A stretch of DNA of 64,000 nt, taken from Neodiprion pinetum (lineage: Eukaryota > Arthropoda > Insecta > Hymenoptera > Diprionidae). Both the position numbers and the translations under genes were made by a program. Below the pieces are notes generated by a model. It did no database searches. It saw only the letters and a list, made by a program, of their open reading frames with translations, and had not been told where the DNA came from. This document shows positions 1 to 12,869 of this stretch, piece after piece. Within the stretch, counting starts at the first letter, position 1. Each line of letters begins with the position of its first letter. Location of the stretch: the NCBI RefSeq assembly GCF_021155775.2, contig NC_060232.1:6641257-6705256 (forward strand), given 5' to 3'.

Positions 1-1239
1 GAGGGTGGATGTTGCTCGTGGCGATGAATCTCGTCAATTGAATCGAGTGTATTGATTTGTATATTCTGGTGAAAAAGATGTCCACCTTCAATTTGTTGAA
101 TGGTTGTAAAAAAAAAAAAAAAAAAAACATAGAAACAAACCGGATTCATTCGGCTGACCGAATTTTTCACCGAAAATCCGTCATATACGTCGAGCTTCGG
201 CTCAAACTCGGTCAAGATCTGGACCCACACTTTGAAAGATTAGAACCACCGTAGAGGTCTTGAATTTCCGCTTCACACTCAAAGGGCTGTTTAGCCCCGA
301 GGAGACAGAATTCGGGAAACCCTAAGAGGGATGAAAATGAAACTAAGCACCGGATAACCGACTTCAAGAAACGCGTGCTCGAGTGTTGATTTATTCCCTT
401 CTCCTCATCCGGGCTCAAATCTTCAACGTTTAAAACGGACGCGCCCCTCGAATGATCTTGAATAATGTAAGAGGCCCTCTTGACTCCTTACCGCGGATCA
501 CGGTCAATTGGTCTCGACGAATACCAAGTCGTTGATGGAATTGTTACCGTTGGACTGCCTGCCCTTGACGAGGTGTCAAGGCGTCAATTGAACCTATTTA
601 ACTTGAACATGCGAAACATGCGTGGCCCTGACGTCAGCCGTCAAATTACAACGAGTGATCGTAGAACCAACGATCATCTGCGCGTGAAAATCGATTACTC
701 GGTTTTTTTATTACTTTGTTCAATCGAAGGACTTTAGTTTTACGTTTATCTTGGAAAGGCTGTGGAAATCCTGTACGGAGTAGTGAATAATTTCTTATAG
801 ATAATGAAAAATGATATAACTTAATCTTGTAGAATACTTTCACTCGATATTGTAGAATTTTTTTTTCACACGTAGACAACATGAGATGTTAATTGTAATC
901 GTTGCGATCGTTGTAATCGAACATAGAAAGCAGCACTCCGCACTTGGAAAAAATTATTCACTGTTCCAGGGAAGTAACAACAAGCAATCGCGTTTGAATT
1001 CTATTAGCCTCGTTTCGTGAGAGATAAAAAAAGTGAACGATACAATTGTCAATTTGAATCAAAGAAGTTGGCGCGCTTGTCTGATAATCGTACAAAGTTG
1101 CAAAACCGTAACGATATTTCGGCAAATGATTTGGATCGCTGATTTTCGTCCTTCTCTCAATCGAAACGTTGCGTCTGCCAACTTTGGCGCCTGTACAAGT
1201 ATATAAATAATATTTGTAACTCCGTCAGAAATACCCCTT
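1..1239. other. No gene seen
   Basis: AT-rich sequence with an A run at about 109-127. Only short unsupported frames on either strand; no recognised domain or repeat. Confidence 0.5.
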
Positions 1240-2125
1240 TGAGAATTCACAGGTGGTCCGAAACGATCCTTTCCAAACTGGCCCGGTTTTCCACGGCTTG
1301 GACACGGTTTCGACGTCGTTACCACCGGGAATACAAAACCCGATACCAAAGTGTCCGGCAGCCTTGAGGATCTCTCGAATCCCAAGAGAAAATCCTGCAG
1401 GTTTCGCGGCTGATCTTCGTCCTAGTTGCGTTAGCGGATGAAAGGGCGGGTGATGCAGAGCAGCCGGATTCCCGAAAGTTCCCGCGTGCGTTGCAGGCAA
1501 AAGCGGGGAAAGACGGGCGGACGGATCATGGACGGGAACTCATTTTGCTCCCTCAAGACTTGTATAAATTCAGTTGTCAGTCGTACTAACCCACGGCGAG
1601 TTCTTACCCCCGGTATCTCGCCGCTCGTCTATTTCCACCCCCTCCACGGGGTGAGCTTGCAAGCGGCGGAGTGTCGACGAGGAGAAGCGAAAGCTCCCGA
1701 GGGGCGAGCGCCGGGCGTTCACCGCGCAAGCTCTGGAGCATAACTCCCGGCTTTCGAGGTGGAGATTCTGCGTTTCGTCGACAGGTTACGCCGGACCGCG
1801 GCAGCGAAAGCCTCGCGGAGAAAAACCGCGACGTCCGAAACTAAGTCCATGTGCGCGATACGTGGTCGCGAATACGAAAATCCCGGTCTACGTTTAAGCG
1901 GAAGTGGGGGAGGAGAAGGGGAAGCGGGGGTCGCGTAAGAGCAAAAACCGACCGTCATTCCCTCGCGGAAATTCCATCCTTAATCACCGAGAATCTCGTC
2001 GCCGATACAGCTCTGCCTGCGGAAACCGCGATCATGGGTAAGCAGAAAAAGCTGCCCGAAACAGTTGCTCCGCGGAGTGAAAAAGCGGCTCGTGTTTTCG
2101 CCCATCTCGGTGGTGCTTGCGTGCT
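1240..2125. other. CpG-rich block, possible promoter or first exon
   Basis: Distinctly more GC- and CpG-rich than its surroundings. It holds TATAAA at 1563-1568, a TCAGTC about 16 bases later, and ATCATGG directly followed by GTAAGC at 2032-2043, which could be a start codon next to a donor. None of the short frames resembles a known protein. A non-coding or nearly non-coding first exon is possible but unproven. Confidence 0.3.
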
Positions 2126-3241
2126 TTAAGCCGCGTTCGCAGGAGGCGGAGAGGAAAAATGTGGGTCACTTTTGGAGCTGCCGGTCACTCGCTGAGATGT
2201 GAGGAATGAGGAAGTAAAAACAACAAGAAACAAAAAAGGAAAAAAAAACTTCATTCAACCGGAAAACATGATCGAGATTCGAGAATACCTCGGAAAATTC
2301 GACGAGCACTTCAACGACCGGAGAATCGAATGTTGCTGCAGGTATTTCGGTGCGAGGAGTAAAGTGAACGTAGGAAGCTGCAATCAAGACTCGTTTAGAG
2401 ACGCCTTGACCTAGGCCCGCTTATGTGTCACATCTTGTACGACAGAAGCGACGCAAATATATTCCCATGGTTAAAAGGTGCGTGGTTGGAAGAAGATACA
2501 TATTTATGTACAGAAATAAGGTTGCACCGCGACGTTCTCGTGAATTTAGAATGAGAGAACATCGGGGATACGATTCTTAAGGCTCGACCGGCGTTATCAG
2601 CGCGTTAACACGTGTTCAAATAGACCAAGTTTGGTACGGAGTTACGTAATCGTGGCTTAATAGGTGCTGCGTAGAAAAAACAAAAAGGAGATAAAGAACA
2701 GAAACGTCGTTACACCGGGGAAGGCTTAAACGTTGCGAGGGAGGAGGAGGAAAATTTCGAACAGTAAGATAATTATCAACCGATATGACGACGCCTGCAA
2801 GTGTCGTGATATTTTAACGAGCTCAACTTTGGCGAGCTCTTGGAAGGACGGAGACGGGATACCGATCAGTGTCTTGGGCTGTTGAAATGAGGCGGACGGT
2901 CCGCTAGTGAATTCGATGGTTTATTTTCATTCGTATTTCCTTACCCACCGCGAAAGTGAATTAGAAAGTTTTCGAGGAATAATTGCTGCAGAGTTTTGAA
3001 AGGAGAATATAAGAATAAGACGAAGAAAAATAAGAGAAAAGGAACGAGTGGTTTATTAATTGAAACCGGTTTCTTCGTTGTTCAAAGTTGTTCTTGTTCT
3101 TCCTGTTCTCCTTAACTTCCGCGTCTTTTCCTCTTATAATTATACCGCAGCGATTTTTCACAGCGTAATAGAAGAAAACAAAGAAAGAGAGATATTATCG
3201 CCGTCGTATCGTCGTCAGGAAAGGAGGCCACGAAGAATAAT

Positions 3242-3268
3242 AAGAAGAAGAAGAAGAAGAAGAAGAAA
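3242..3268. repeat. (AAG)n microsatellite
   Basis: About nine AAG/GAA units, preceded by related AGAATAAT repeats. Confidence 0.9.
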
Positions 3269-3808
3269 ACTGCGAGTGTTACAGTGTGCGAAAATAGTGT
3301 CATGATTTGTGCGGTTAGAGTTTCGCCGAGTGTGTAAAATATACCGGGTCTCGTTTCATCCGTTGAACGGGTTGCACCTATTTACAGTTGTAACTACCTC
3401 GGAACAAGTTCTTTCTTCCCCGTCACACATTCCATTCGCTTTTTCATTCGTTTATTTCCGCCGAGCGAACACCCCTGAAGATGAACTAACTTTTAACAAT
3501 GCCGGTTCCGATGCATTAACACTGCACGCCAACTAGGTTGGGAAGCAGAGGTCTGTTCTGTCCCGTCGAGTGTGAAGATAGCAGGAAGCGGAGGAAAGAC
3601 CGTGGTGAAAAAGGACCCACGAGAAGAGAGGTGGGAGGAAAGTGCAAAACCAGCAAATCCTTCTCCCAGACTACGTCATCAGTTTTAATATTGCAGAATA
3701 GAAGCTGCCGCCGCGACGCCGCTCCGAGAGTGACTCTCTTAATAATGAGATGATATTATCACGAGGTAAGAAAAGTGGGTGCGGTATTCGTGTATTATAG
3801 GCACTTGC

Positions 3809-3810
<2 letters not shown>

Positions 3811-3841
<31 letters not shown>
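3811..3841. repeat. (ATACAT)5 microsatellite
   Basis: Five hexamer units in a row. Similar ATACAT/TATA tracts occur at about 23057-23100, 36395-36410 and 36660-36700. Confidence 0.9.
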
Positions 3842-6051
3842 CCTTGCACACTGGTAAAAAGTATAACAATTATTAAAACGCCTTAATTTGCGAGTGAAAC
3901 AGTTCAAAATTGAAAAGCAAACTAAAAAAACAAAAAAATACGAAATACCTACCATGGATGAGTACAACAATTACAATTCTGCAATTCTTATACTTTGATA
4001 TTCCATTTTGCTGAAATCCACGCATGCAAGTGAAAAAAATTGTTAAAGTAGGTTCGCAGTGTCTTAGGTCGAAATAAAAAAAAACTGTCAATTACTTTTA
4101 GTCTCGGCCATTTGAGTGGGGTTCTTCTCGGACGATTAAATACAAAAATTACTATACCTAGAATCATAATAAAGTTTCTGAATGGCAAAACAGTCAGGAA
4201 AGTAGAAAAAGCGTTGTGAAAATTCAAGTCAGAACAGCCGAAGGTCGTCAATTGAAGAAAAGGGCGAGGTGGTGACCGTAAATTGACCGAAAGAATTTGT
4301 TTCATTCTTTTTTTCCTCCCAATTTCAACTTTAGATTTGATTCGAAATTTTATCGGAATGAAAAACCGTCAGATCTCTGTTTTGGTAACCTGCGAATTGA
4401 GAGTCACCGTCGAGTTACCTGCACCGCGTCTCGTACATGCCACGTGCATAATTAAGACAAGCTGTAAAGTGAGTCTAACGAGCTGCTGAGGACTGCGTGT
4501 CACGTGGGTGTCTGCTGCATGAACTCTCCATGCTCTAATTCGTCAACTATCACGTTGTGTGTGTGCCTTAAATATTCGTATATAGGTAGGTCTCGATCGC
4601 ATCAACAATTCGTGTCGTAAAATAAAAGCTCATTTCTTTCAATCGACGAAGCATGTTTTTCATTATATTTGGTAAATTTTAAAAGCAACCCCGCTCGTGT
4701 AATCTCGGTAATTTCGTTTCCAACATTTTTTTTTCTCGACTTTTCATACCTCACACGAGTTGTAGGTATAATTTACGTGTACCAATTCATACAACGAGAA
4801 GTAGCCTTGCCGTGGCGGAAGTCGAACAGCTTCAGCAGGCAGCGTGATGCCGGCGTATCAATCCGTGAAACTAGAACACGAGGCGAAGGGTATTGTGCGG
4901 CATCGGAGCAATAGCTTTATTGTTAAATTGACACGTGTCCGAGGTGCAAGTGCGTCGAAGTTTTTGAGGCGGCTGGTGCGGGTGAGTGGCGATAACAAAG
5001 CAGATTTTTTTTTCACGAGTTGGCAGGGGGTGGAAATTTTTACATCTTTTTCCTCGCATTATTTTCGACCTGCGTCCTTTTTTCTCACTTTTCGTTTTAA
5101 CTCTTTGCGAACGTTCTTTCGCTTTTTGGTTAATGGATTGTCCCGGAAAATGATTTAATCAGTGGGACAGGGATTGCGGGGGGTGAGGGCCTAACGAAGG
5201 AATAATCAATCAATATTTCCATTATGAGGACATTAAAGTGCGAGAGCGTAATTACGGGTTTCGTTGTCCTTGTCGGTACGGTCCTCGTGTTTTTGAACCA
5301 AGCTGCACGTTCTACGGTTTGTTGAAAATAATTCAATTCAACCGATCGTAATCAGGGCAATTGGTGATTATTGTACACGGCCCGGACAACGAGAAAATGA
5401 AAGGGAGAGAGTAAACGGGGTGATATTCGCGCAGCGTTTCTTTCTTTTACTGCATCTCTTCTCTCGAGAGTTAAAAAGAAAAAAGAAAAACGAATTCTGT
5501 GACTAAATAATCTCACCCAAGTCTGACTCAAATTTTTATCAAACATTTTCTCACTGTAATTGTATATGATAAAGTAAACAAGCAAAGGACGAACTGCGCG
5601 CGGCTTCTTCGTGACGAGGAATATAATTTTGCTAATGCCAAATTCCACGAAAACACTCCTCGTTTCGGGGCCGAGGATTTAAAACGCGAGTGTATGACGT
5701 ACTTGTGCGAGACTTGTTTGATTTTTTTCTTTACATGCCCGAAAAGCGGGGGAACCATTAAAAACGAGCGTATCGTCAGGGCTTGAAACTTTCGTAAACG
5801 GGGCTGGAATTATTTTGTGAAAAAACGTTTAACCCTTGCACAGAGTTAACGGAAGAAATGTTTTGAATAAAGTGTTTTTTTGTTTGTTTTTTTTCTCATT
5901 CAAACGATATACGCAAAATGGCTTTGAAACGAGAAAAGTATGCGGTGAGGAATGCTTTTTTTCTTCGAGGATTTCGATTTTGATACAATTTTTTTTTTTT
6001 TTTGTAACAATCCTTTCAAAATCTGAAATAATTGCTTCTGCTCGAGGAGAT

Positions 6052-6799
6052 TTAAGGGGGTATTCTAGTGTAGAGGCATGAATTTGAGGTGTTTTTTGAA
6101 GTGCTATAAACAAAAAACAAAAAATATTTTTACCATCCATTTTTTTATCGGGCGTTTATTATTATTTCACGATTACAAAAAAAAAAAAAAAACAAGTCAA
6201 AAAATACAAAATTGAAAGTGCTATGAGTTGTTGAAGTGGGGGGTACAAAAAAAATGGCGCGTCAATGTTGTCACGATTGCAAGCATTTTCAAAATCAGAA
6301 AAAAAAAAAAAAAAAGATTATTAATCTACATAAATGCAGCTATCGTACTAACTAAAAAAAAGTCGAAAAAAAATTTTTTTTTGCGAAATCACGGCTGTCC
6401 GAAAAAATAATACGTTTTTTTTGACTTTTTTGGACGTTTCTGAATTTTTTAAAAATAGTAAAAATTATTATTTCGTTATAATAATAGTTCGTGCGATAGA
6501 GACATGTATTGAGAAGATTCTCACCAAATTTCAAGTAAATCGGTTCAATAGAACTTGAGAAATCATGTCAACCGTTTTGAAAAATGTAGTTTTGAGAAAA
6601 ACGCGTTTAAAGTTTCGAGTAAAATTCGTTCCAGCCGAGCCAGTATTGAAGACGTGTCACTAAAATAGCTATATCTCTGAAAATAATTGAAATTTTGACT
6701 TGTCCTTTTAAGGACACATTCTTGAAAGGTTAAGCTTTGAAAATATAAAAAAAAAAAAAATCGATTTTTTCAAATTTCTACACTAGAATACCCCCTTAA
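6052..6799. mobile_element. 748-bp non-autonomous DNA transposon with TTAA ends (piggyBac-type MITE candidate)
   Basis: The sequence from 6051 (TTTAAGGGGGTATTCTAGTG and four more bases) is an exact reverse complement of 6777-6800. That gives a perfect 24-bp terminal inverted repeat, or an 18-20-bp one with TTAA as target duplication. TTAA duplication is typical of the piggyBac superfamily. The interior is AT-rich, with long A/T runs and no transposase-like frame, so it would need an enzyme supplied elsewhere. The perfect ends suggest fairly recent mobility. Superfamily assignment rests on TTAA alone. Confidence 0.8.
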
Positions 6800-7066
6800 A
6801 GTCGCAGCTGCAGGGCTCGGAGAAGCTTTCGTGCTTGCATCGACGGCTGCATTAGACCGAGAGACGAGCGACGCGTTACATTATTCAAGCGAAGATGACG
6901 TTCGGTTATCGTCGGGTTCCTACACAGCGATTGCCGGAGGGTTGAAATCAGTTTGTTTTATTTGCAGAAGCTGTTTCGACATCGGCAGCAGTACCGAGAT
7001 GGGAAACGTCGGTTTGACGTCTCGTTATACGTGCACACCCGTTATCTCGGCGCGTTCGAAAATGCT

Positions 7067-7166
<100 letters not shown>

Positions 7167-8149
7167 TGATAGAAGGAATTTTATAACTACGGTGAAATAG
7201 GTATAGAATATTTTTATACTTTTTCCGGGTACGGTGAATATATCGCTATGTTGTATTATTGTGCGCGAATGAAAAGAAATCTCCTCGAGGAGAGGCTTCA
7301 TTAGTGTATTTCTGAGGCATTGCGACTCTTTATCCAATTAAAATACAAGAGTTGAGGGAGGGATGCAACCCTCCGGCAATACTTTTATTCTCATTTAATT
7401 ATATTTATTATACTTGCCAAGTTTTACGCGTTCGGTTTACACGGCAAAATTCAGAGATGCCTTCTCAGTTGTGGCGCAGGTTAGCATTATTTAACTTTGA
7501 AATCAATCTCATTTCGTATTATCTCTAACAGGAAATGGTTCCGGTTATTCCGCAAATATCGCTGATATTCCGTCTGGAAGTACAAAAAGCTCGCGCAGCC
7601 TTTTTTCTTTACCGACTAAAAATCAACCTTCAAATCCCTAATACATCTTCCGCTATTAATTAATTATTTACAGCACGTCCGGTCTGTAAGGCTTTGCAAA
7701 AGGAGGTTCAGCAGTTCCAAGGAGGCAATAATTGGAAGAAAATTACGGTTCACTTGTGCTTAAATCGTGCTGAGGCATCGTCACGACATGTCGCAATCAT
7801 AGTGAGCGGGGAAAGGGAAGTTGATGACTGTTATTGACAGGGGTTGACGATAATCTCGTGAATTTACCGGAAATAGAACGGCGATCAAGCCAGTCTACAG
7901 GGATCTAGCATGAATAGATAAATCAAACACTAGCACCCATGGTGGCCATGCAGCATGCAATGTACACGGTTTGTTGTGTCATGGAAAAATTGATATGCCT
8001 ACCTCAGCGTTTTCTGACAAATGACTGCATGCAAATAGGATCGAAACACGGCTGTCAAAGAAAAGTTTACAGGACGTATATTATCTCAGATAAAATACCG
8101 AAGTGCTATATTTACGAACATTCGTTGGCTAAGAAAATATACGAAGTCT

Positions 8150-8390
8150 GATATCGATACTTCGTTTCAAATCGCTTCAAATTAAGGACGAAAGTTTGGT
8201 GATCATAATCAATATCGGAGTATTGTTGTAGAATTAAATATTTAACACTGCCAAGATTACAGAAAAAAGCGGTCCAGTGAATTTACGGAGAATATTTTCC
8301 TGACTTGAACGAGCCATCGTATATTGAAATCGAACAAAACTAATCGATTGTTAATAATTTTTAAGCGATTTCAAACGAAGCATCGATATC
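8150..8390. repeat. Inverted-repeat unit (candidate MITE)
   Basis: Left GATATCGATACTTCGTTTCA... (8150-8178) and right (8362-8390) are reverse complements over about 28 bases with three mismatches. The middle is unrelated AT-rich sequence. No convincing target duplication. A piece resembling the arm (CGCTTCGTTTCAAATC) recurs at about 59638, which supports a dispersed family. Confidence 0.55.
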
Positions 8391-11300
8391 TGAGTTTCCG
8401 TTCAGAATTACAGTATTTTTTGAGTTTTCACCATCAGAGAGATATTCGTAGATTATGAATACATTCCATTCACTTAACGAACTTAACGAATAGTATCGAC
8501 TTTCGTCTCTGTGTCAGATGATTGGACAATTTTTCATATATTTTGTCAAATCCTGGGATATTTTATTCGGCAAGGAAGGTTAAAACGTAGCCGGTTAATA
8601 AATAGTTACCGAGGTCTTGTCTCTCAAATGCCCATATTTTTCAACGTAAAAGTTACATAATTAATCAGTTATTCAATAATTCGATAAATGAATAGAATGT
8701 CAAAAAAGCAGGAAGAGAAAAAAAGAACACACACACACACAGAGGACAGCAAAGGTGAAAACATGATCCGAAAATTGTGCTACCGTGAAATTGTAACGAA
8801 TCTCAAGAATGTTTAATTAAAAGTTTTTTTTTTTACCCTATCATTTCCACATACAAGGGAACATCGGCCAGGTATATAAACCTCCCTGTTCACTAATTTT
8901 TCGCCGTACATTTTGTCTCTTTTATTTGTGTAAATTTAATTATGAATCGGAATTCGTAAATATTTTCTGTCCTCGCCCAGGATACGAATAATGCACGTAT
9001 ACTCCGCTCGCTGGTCGTTAAACGGAAATTGTGTAGGGGTTGAATTCCAGAAACAATCCGCCCGCAGGGCGTGCTCAACTCTCGATGTGTTTATACAATA
9101 TGCATATACGGATATCCTTTTGTAATTTTTACCATTTTTATTTCCAAAGCTTTTTTCGGCACAGCGTATACGGTATACGTGTGTGAAAAATAATTGCCGA
9201 CAAACTCGCTTCGTCGCTACACAAGCGAACAGTAATTTCGGTAACTATTTCTGAGCCCTGAAATAATTGGGAATAAAATAAAGCCTTCGGGAAATGAGAC
9301 TGACAATTAATGTACGTATCGTGCAAAAAACTGTATTAAGTGCGTTCAGTGGTTTGTATTACAAGTAAGTCGATCCTCACGGGCAGCTATTTTCAACGAA
9401 TTTAAGGTAAACTTGTTTGCTTCCCCGCAAGCTTGTTTTTCTTACATCCTTATTCATTTTCAATACCGTTGTTTTCCCTGCTGTTTGAAATATTTATCTG
9501 CTGAATCGGCGGTGTTGAAAATGTTAAACCATGTCGACTCGACTCGTATCTCGCGGCGTTTCGAAGGAGCTTGCAAGAAGTTGGGGGAGAGCAGGGATCA
9601 AGTTAGGGATGTTTTTTTTGGGGGTCGGAAAGCTCGTCCGAGCGAACCTAGAGAGCCGTAACTGGTGTGGGTGTAATTTTGGTGCAAGCTCGCGCTAATT
9701 AGAGCATAAAACATGAAAGACGGCGATGCTACTTTGCAAATGAGGTGAGTGTAGAGCAGAGGTTGAAAGCTTGGAGCTTGCAGCGCGTGGGCAGACAGGT
9801 TACACCTCCCACAGTCTGTTTACCCGTGTTTGCGCGGGGGTCGTAACGCGAGTTTCATCCCTCGTCTGGAGCAGCAACGGAAACACATCTTGTTCCTTTT
9901 TTACCGCATTACTTCCGGTTCACATAATCCGTGCTCGGGCAAGCGACACCTCGATGCAGTGCTTGCGCCACCGCGCAAATATACACCCACCTCATTCCCC
10001 GTATGAATCCGCTCATTCTCCATTTGGGTCAGAATTTGTTCGCGTATCGTGTCAACTTCAGCTTCGCATCGAATTATGAGTTGTTTGTTTACCGTTCACG
10101 TTGTACTTTCCGTCCTCGTTTTCTTAAGCCAATCAGTGTACAAGTTCCTTATTTACTTCCACCAATCAATATCAGTTCTGTGCGATTAATCGATTGATCT
10201 TTTCTTGAGCTTTTCAATTAATCGAGTGACCGACGATTTGGATTATTCGTTTTTCCGATTGATCGATAAATCGACGGTTTCGATTCAGGTACCGATTTAC
10301 CGGCAGAACTATTGAGGCAGCTTCGATTAATCGATTAATCGAAAATACAATAATTCGAAGCTGTCGGTTGATTGGTTAATTGGAAAAACGATCAACTGTA
10401 ATCGTAGATTAATAAATTAATCGAAGCTGCACTAATCGACGTCTAATTTCTTAGCCAGCGTCTCCTACACATCACTTTTTAAAATCTATCCACCATAAAT
10501 CGAGATATGCTAAATTTCATACCATTTTATTTCAGTATTTTGCTGATCAATTATTTACAAGTATACATTTAACCTTGGTACCTTGGTTAACGAATTGATT
10601 TTACGATGGAAAAAAAGATAATTTTTCACTTTGATACATACTCGTATAGTATCTGCCGATAGGTTACGTCTTTAGACCGAAGTTTTTCTTTCTAACCGAC
10701 TGAATTTATACAAGAAGAAAATATTCTTTTGAATATTATATCACCAACGAAGTTGAGACGAGACGACGTATGTTATACTATAAGGTATTCGAAAAAGGTG
10801 AATAAATAGGGTGAAATAAATCTCTGATATACGAACGACAGGAATGATAATATGGAGAGATTGGGGAGTTGCGGGATATGTCGGAGACTATCGTGGCATT
10901 CTGAAGAGCCGGGAGCCGCTTATACACCCTTTGATGTATGCTTTTTTATTATCTAGAAGACAGAATCTGTTCGCGGCGTCGTTCACAGGTGAACGGATAT
11001 AATCGGTTCCGTGGTTTTTTAGAGAGAGCGGAAATTTTACCGACTTTTTATATCATGAGCCTAGATTTTCCATGATAAGTACTACAAACGTTTGACCCTA
11101 TTTTTCTTTATTCCATGCCGGAAACTGCCGAATGGAGCGTAGCGATGAAATCAAACGAGTCCGCTCAAATTATCTGTTATTTATTGTAAACGGGTCGGAG
11201 GTGTTCGGCTTGTTCAGCTGAAAAATAATTAACGTCAGTCCTTTCGACAATAAACACGAGCCACTTGCCTTTCATTCAAACGGCAGAAACTCTTCCAGAC

Positions 11301-12688
11301 GTTCGAAACAATTTTTCCGACGTCTTTCGCACAATAAAAGCTGTCTCAAATTTTCTCGAGCTTCTCTAATTGCACAATGTTGCAATTATTCGCGCCTCCG
11401 GTTTCGCGTGTTGAAATTTCAGCGATGTGGATTTTCTTGTCATTTCAGTACATTCGCTTTCTTTTCATCCGCCGGCTGTTCACACGCAAATATAGTCTTG
11501 CGATACAAGTGCAACGTTGAAAGTGGTCACGTGTAAAAGAAAATTGAGGTCAATCAAAACAGCTAAAGTATTTCTCGGGCTCCCACGGAACCCCCTCATT
11601 GGTTTTCCTCGCGGAAAGTAATAAGAAAGAGAGGATAAGGCGGCGAGGAGATGAAGAAGAATGAAAAATTGGCAATCTCTTGCTCCCTCTCTAGCGTCTC
11701 GAGACGTTCATTTCAAAAACTGAGACGATAAGTTTGCCGTATTAAAGGTCATAAACGAGAGAAAGAGAGAGAGAGAGAGAGAAGGAGAGCGAGAGAAATA
11801 CGGAGAGAGTCGAGTTATCAAATTCAGCTTCTCGACTTCGCTTGTCAGCTCTTGCGGGCCAAACGAAGAGGCTTCCGTCCCACTTAATGAAGATAATTAT
11901 CAAGGTGAGCTGCTCATCTCGAGCAGGGATTTGAAACGCGAAACAGACAGCGGCAGCTCCAGGTTGGGGATAAAATCCTCCAATGAGAGAGTCGAAGTTT
12001 ATTCCTTTCTCAACATCCAGGCAGACGCGTTGCTACCCGAATTCGGTAATTATAGACGAAAAATGAAGTCCAGGAATCTCCGATGAAAGGTCAGAAGGCG
12101 ATCGCTGATCAGGAACGTGGCTGGAACGGTAAAAACTCCGGTCAATTAGGGGAAAACAACGATCCAAAAAAAGATCGGGGCTGCCGGAGAGACATCGAGG
12201 CATCGCCGAAGGTCTGGGGCAGGTATAATCCGCGGCCTCGATATCTCGGGGATGAAGCTTCACGGCTGATTTCACCGGAATTGCGTGCTCTTCGGCGTCA
12301 TTGCTTTCGGGGTCGGGATTTTCGCGGGCGCAGGATCAGGCCCGTGATCCCAGGAGTCCGGATTGCAATTCCGTCTCCAATTGCCGCTTGCCGGATAATT
12401 GCAGTTGACATTTCGCGCAACGCAGTTCTGCACTCGATGTGCGTAGAGTCCGGCTGTGATTCGGCGGTATTTTCGAAACTCGACTCGGTGTGGATATTGG
12501 AGCGAATGGAATTAGTCCGAAAGCGCATTTCATGAAGCGAATGCAGTCGATGATGGCGCAATGTTGAGGGAGGTGAATCGACTCTGATGCAGGTGCGTGA
12601 TTTTCACTCCAGTGATCAGCTAGCGCCGCTTTTCGCACTGAATCGTAAACGGGGTTTGATTCCATTCGAATCTGTTTACCGAGTCAAA
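8391..12688. other. No gene seen; contains the ATTAATCGAT cluster
   Basis: Mostly AT-rich. Apart from 10180-10440 and a GA-rich stretch near 11759-11815 there is nothing I can name. The 150-codon frame at 12083-12535 overlaps equally long frames on the other strand in a GC-rich patch, so it is unsupported. Confidence 0.5.
10180..10440. repeat. Cluster of ATTAATCGAT motifs with an inverted repeat
   Basis: About 260 bases dense in AATCGATT, ATTAATCG and TGATTGAT-like motifs. The segment 10317-10342 (GCAGCTTCGATTAATCGATT...) is the reverse complement of 10405-10430 at 23 of 26 positions. It could be a small foldback element or a block of homeodomain and ATCGAT-type binding sites. The sequence alone does not decide. 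Confidence 0.55.
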
Positions 12689-12869
12689 GAGGCGGAGCTG
12701 AAATTCCGAATTTGCAAAGTTACGAAAGCGCCTAATTCCCAATTATTTGGCTTTTCTGAAACTACAGAGTTTCGAACGGATTAAAAACCGGCGGCTCCGA
12801 GTTCCGATACGCAAGATTTCGAAATTCAAGTTTCGCCGCTCTTCAAATTCGGAATTTCAACCCCGCCCC
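12689..12869. mobile_element. Short foldback element, copy 1 (181 bp)
   Basis: Both ends carry TTGAAATTCCGAATTTG-like inverted repeats next to a GC-rich tip (GAGGCGGAGC at left, GGGGCGGGG in reverse complement at right). The flanks GAGTCAAA (12681-12688) and GAGTCAGA (12870-12877) match at 7 of 8 positions, fitting a decayed target-site duplication. The interior aligns with the longer copy at 16231-16787, minus a part of its arm. No coding capacity. Confidence 0.7.

Larger units (their letters stand above)
2126..6051. other. No gene seen; simple repeats only
   Basis: Purine-rich and AT-rich sequence with the AAG and ATACAT microsatellites listed separately and several long A or T runs. No recognised coding sequence. 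Confidence 0.5.

Noticed and set aside
12083..12561. Overlapping long frames on both strands
   Set aside because: GC-rich sequence has few stop codons; none of the translations resembles a known family.
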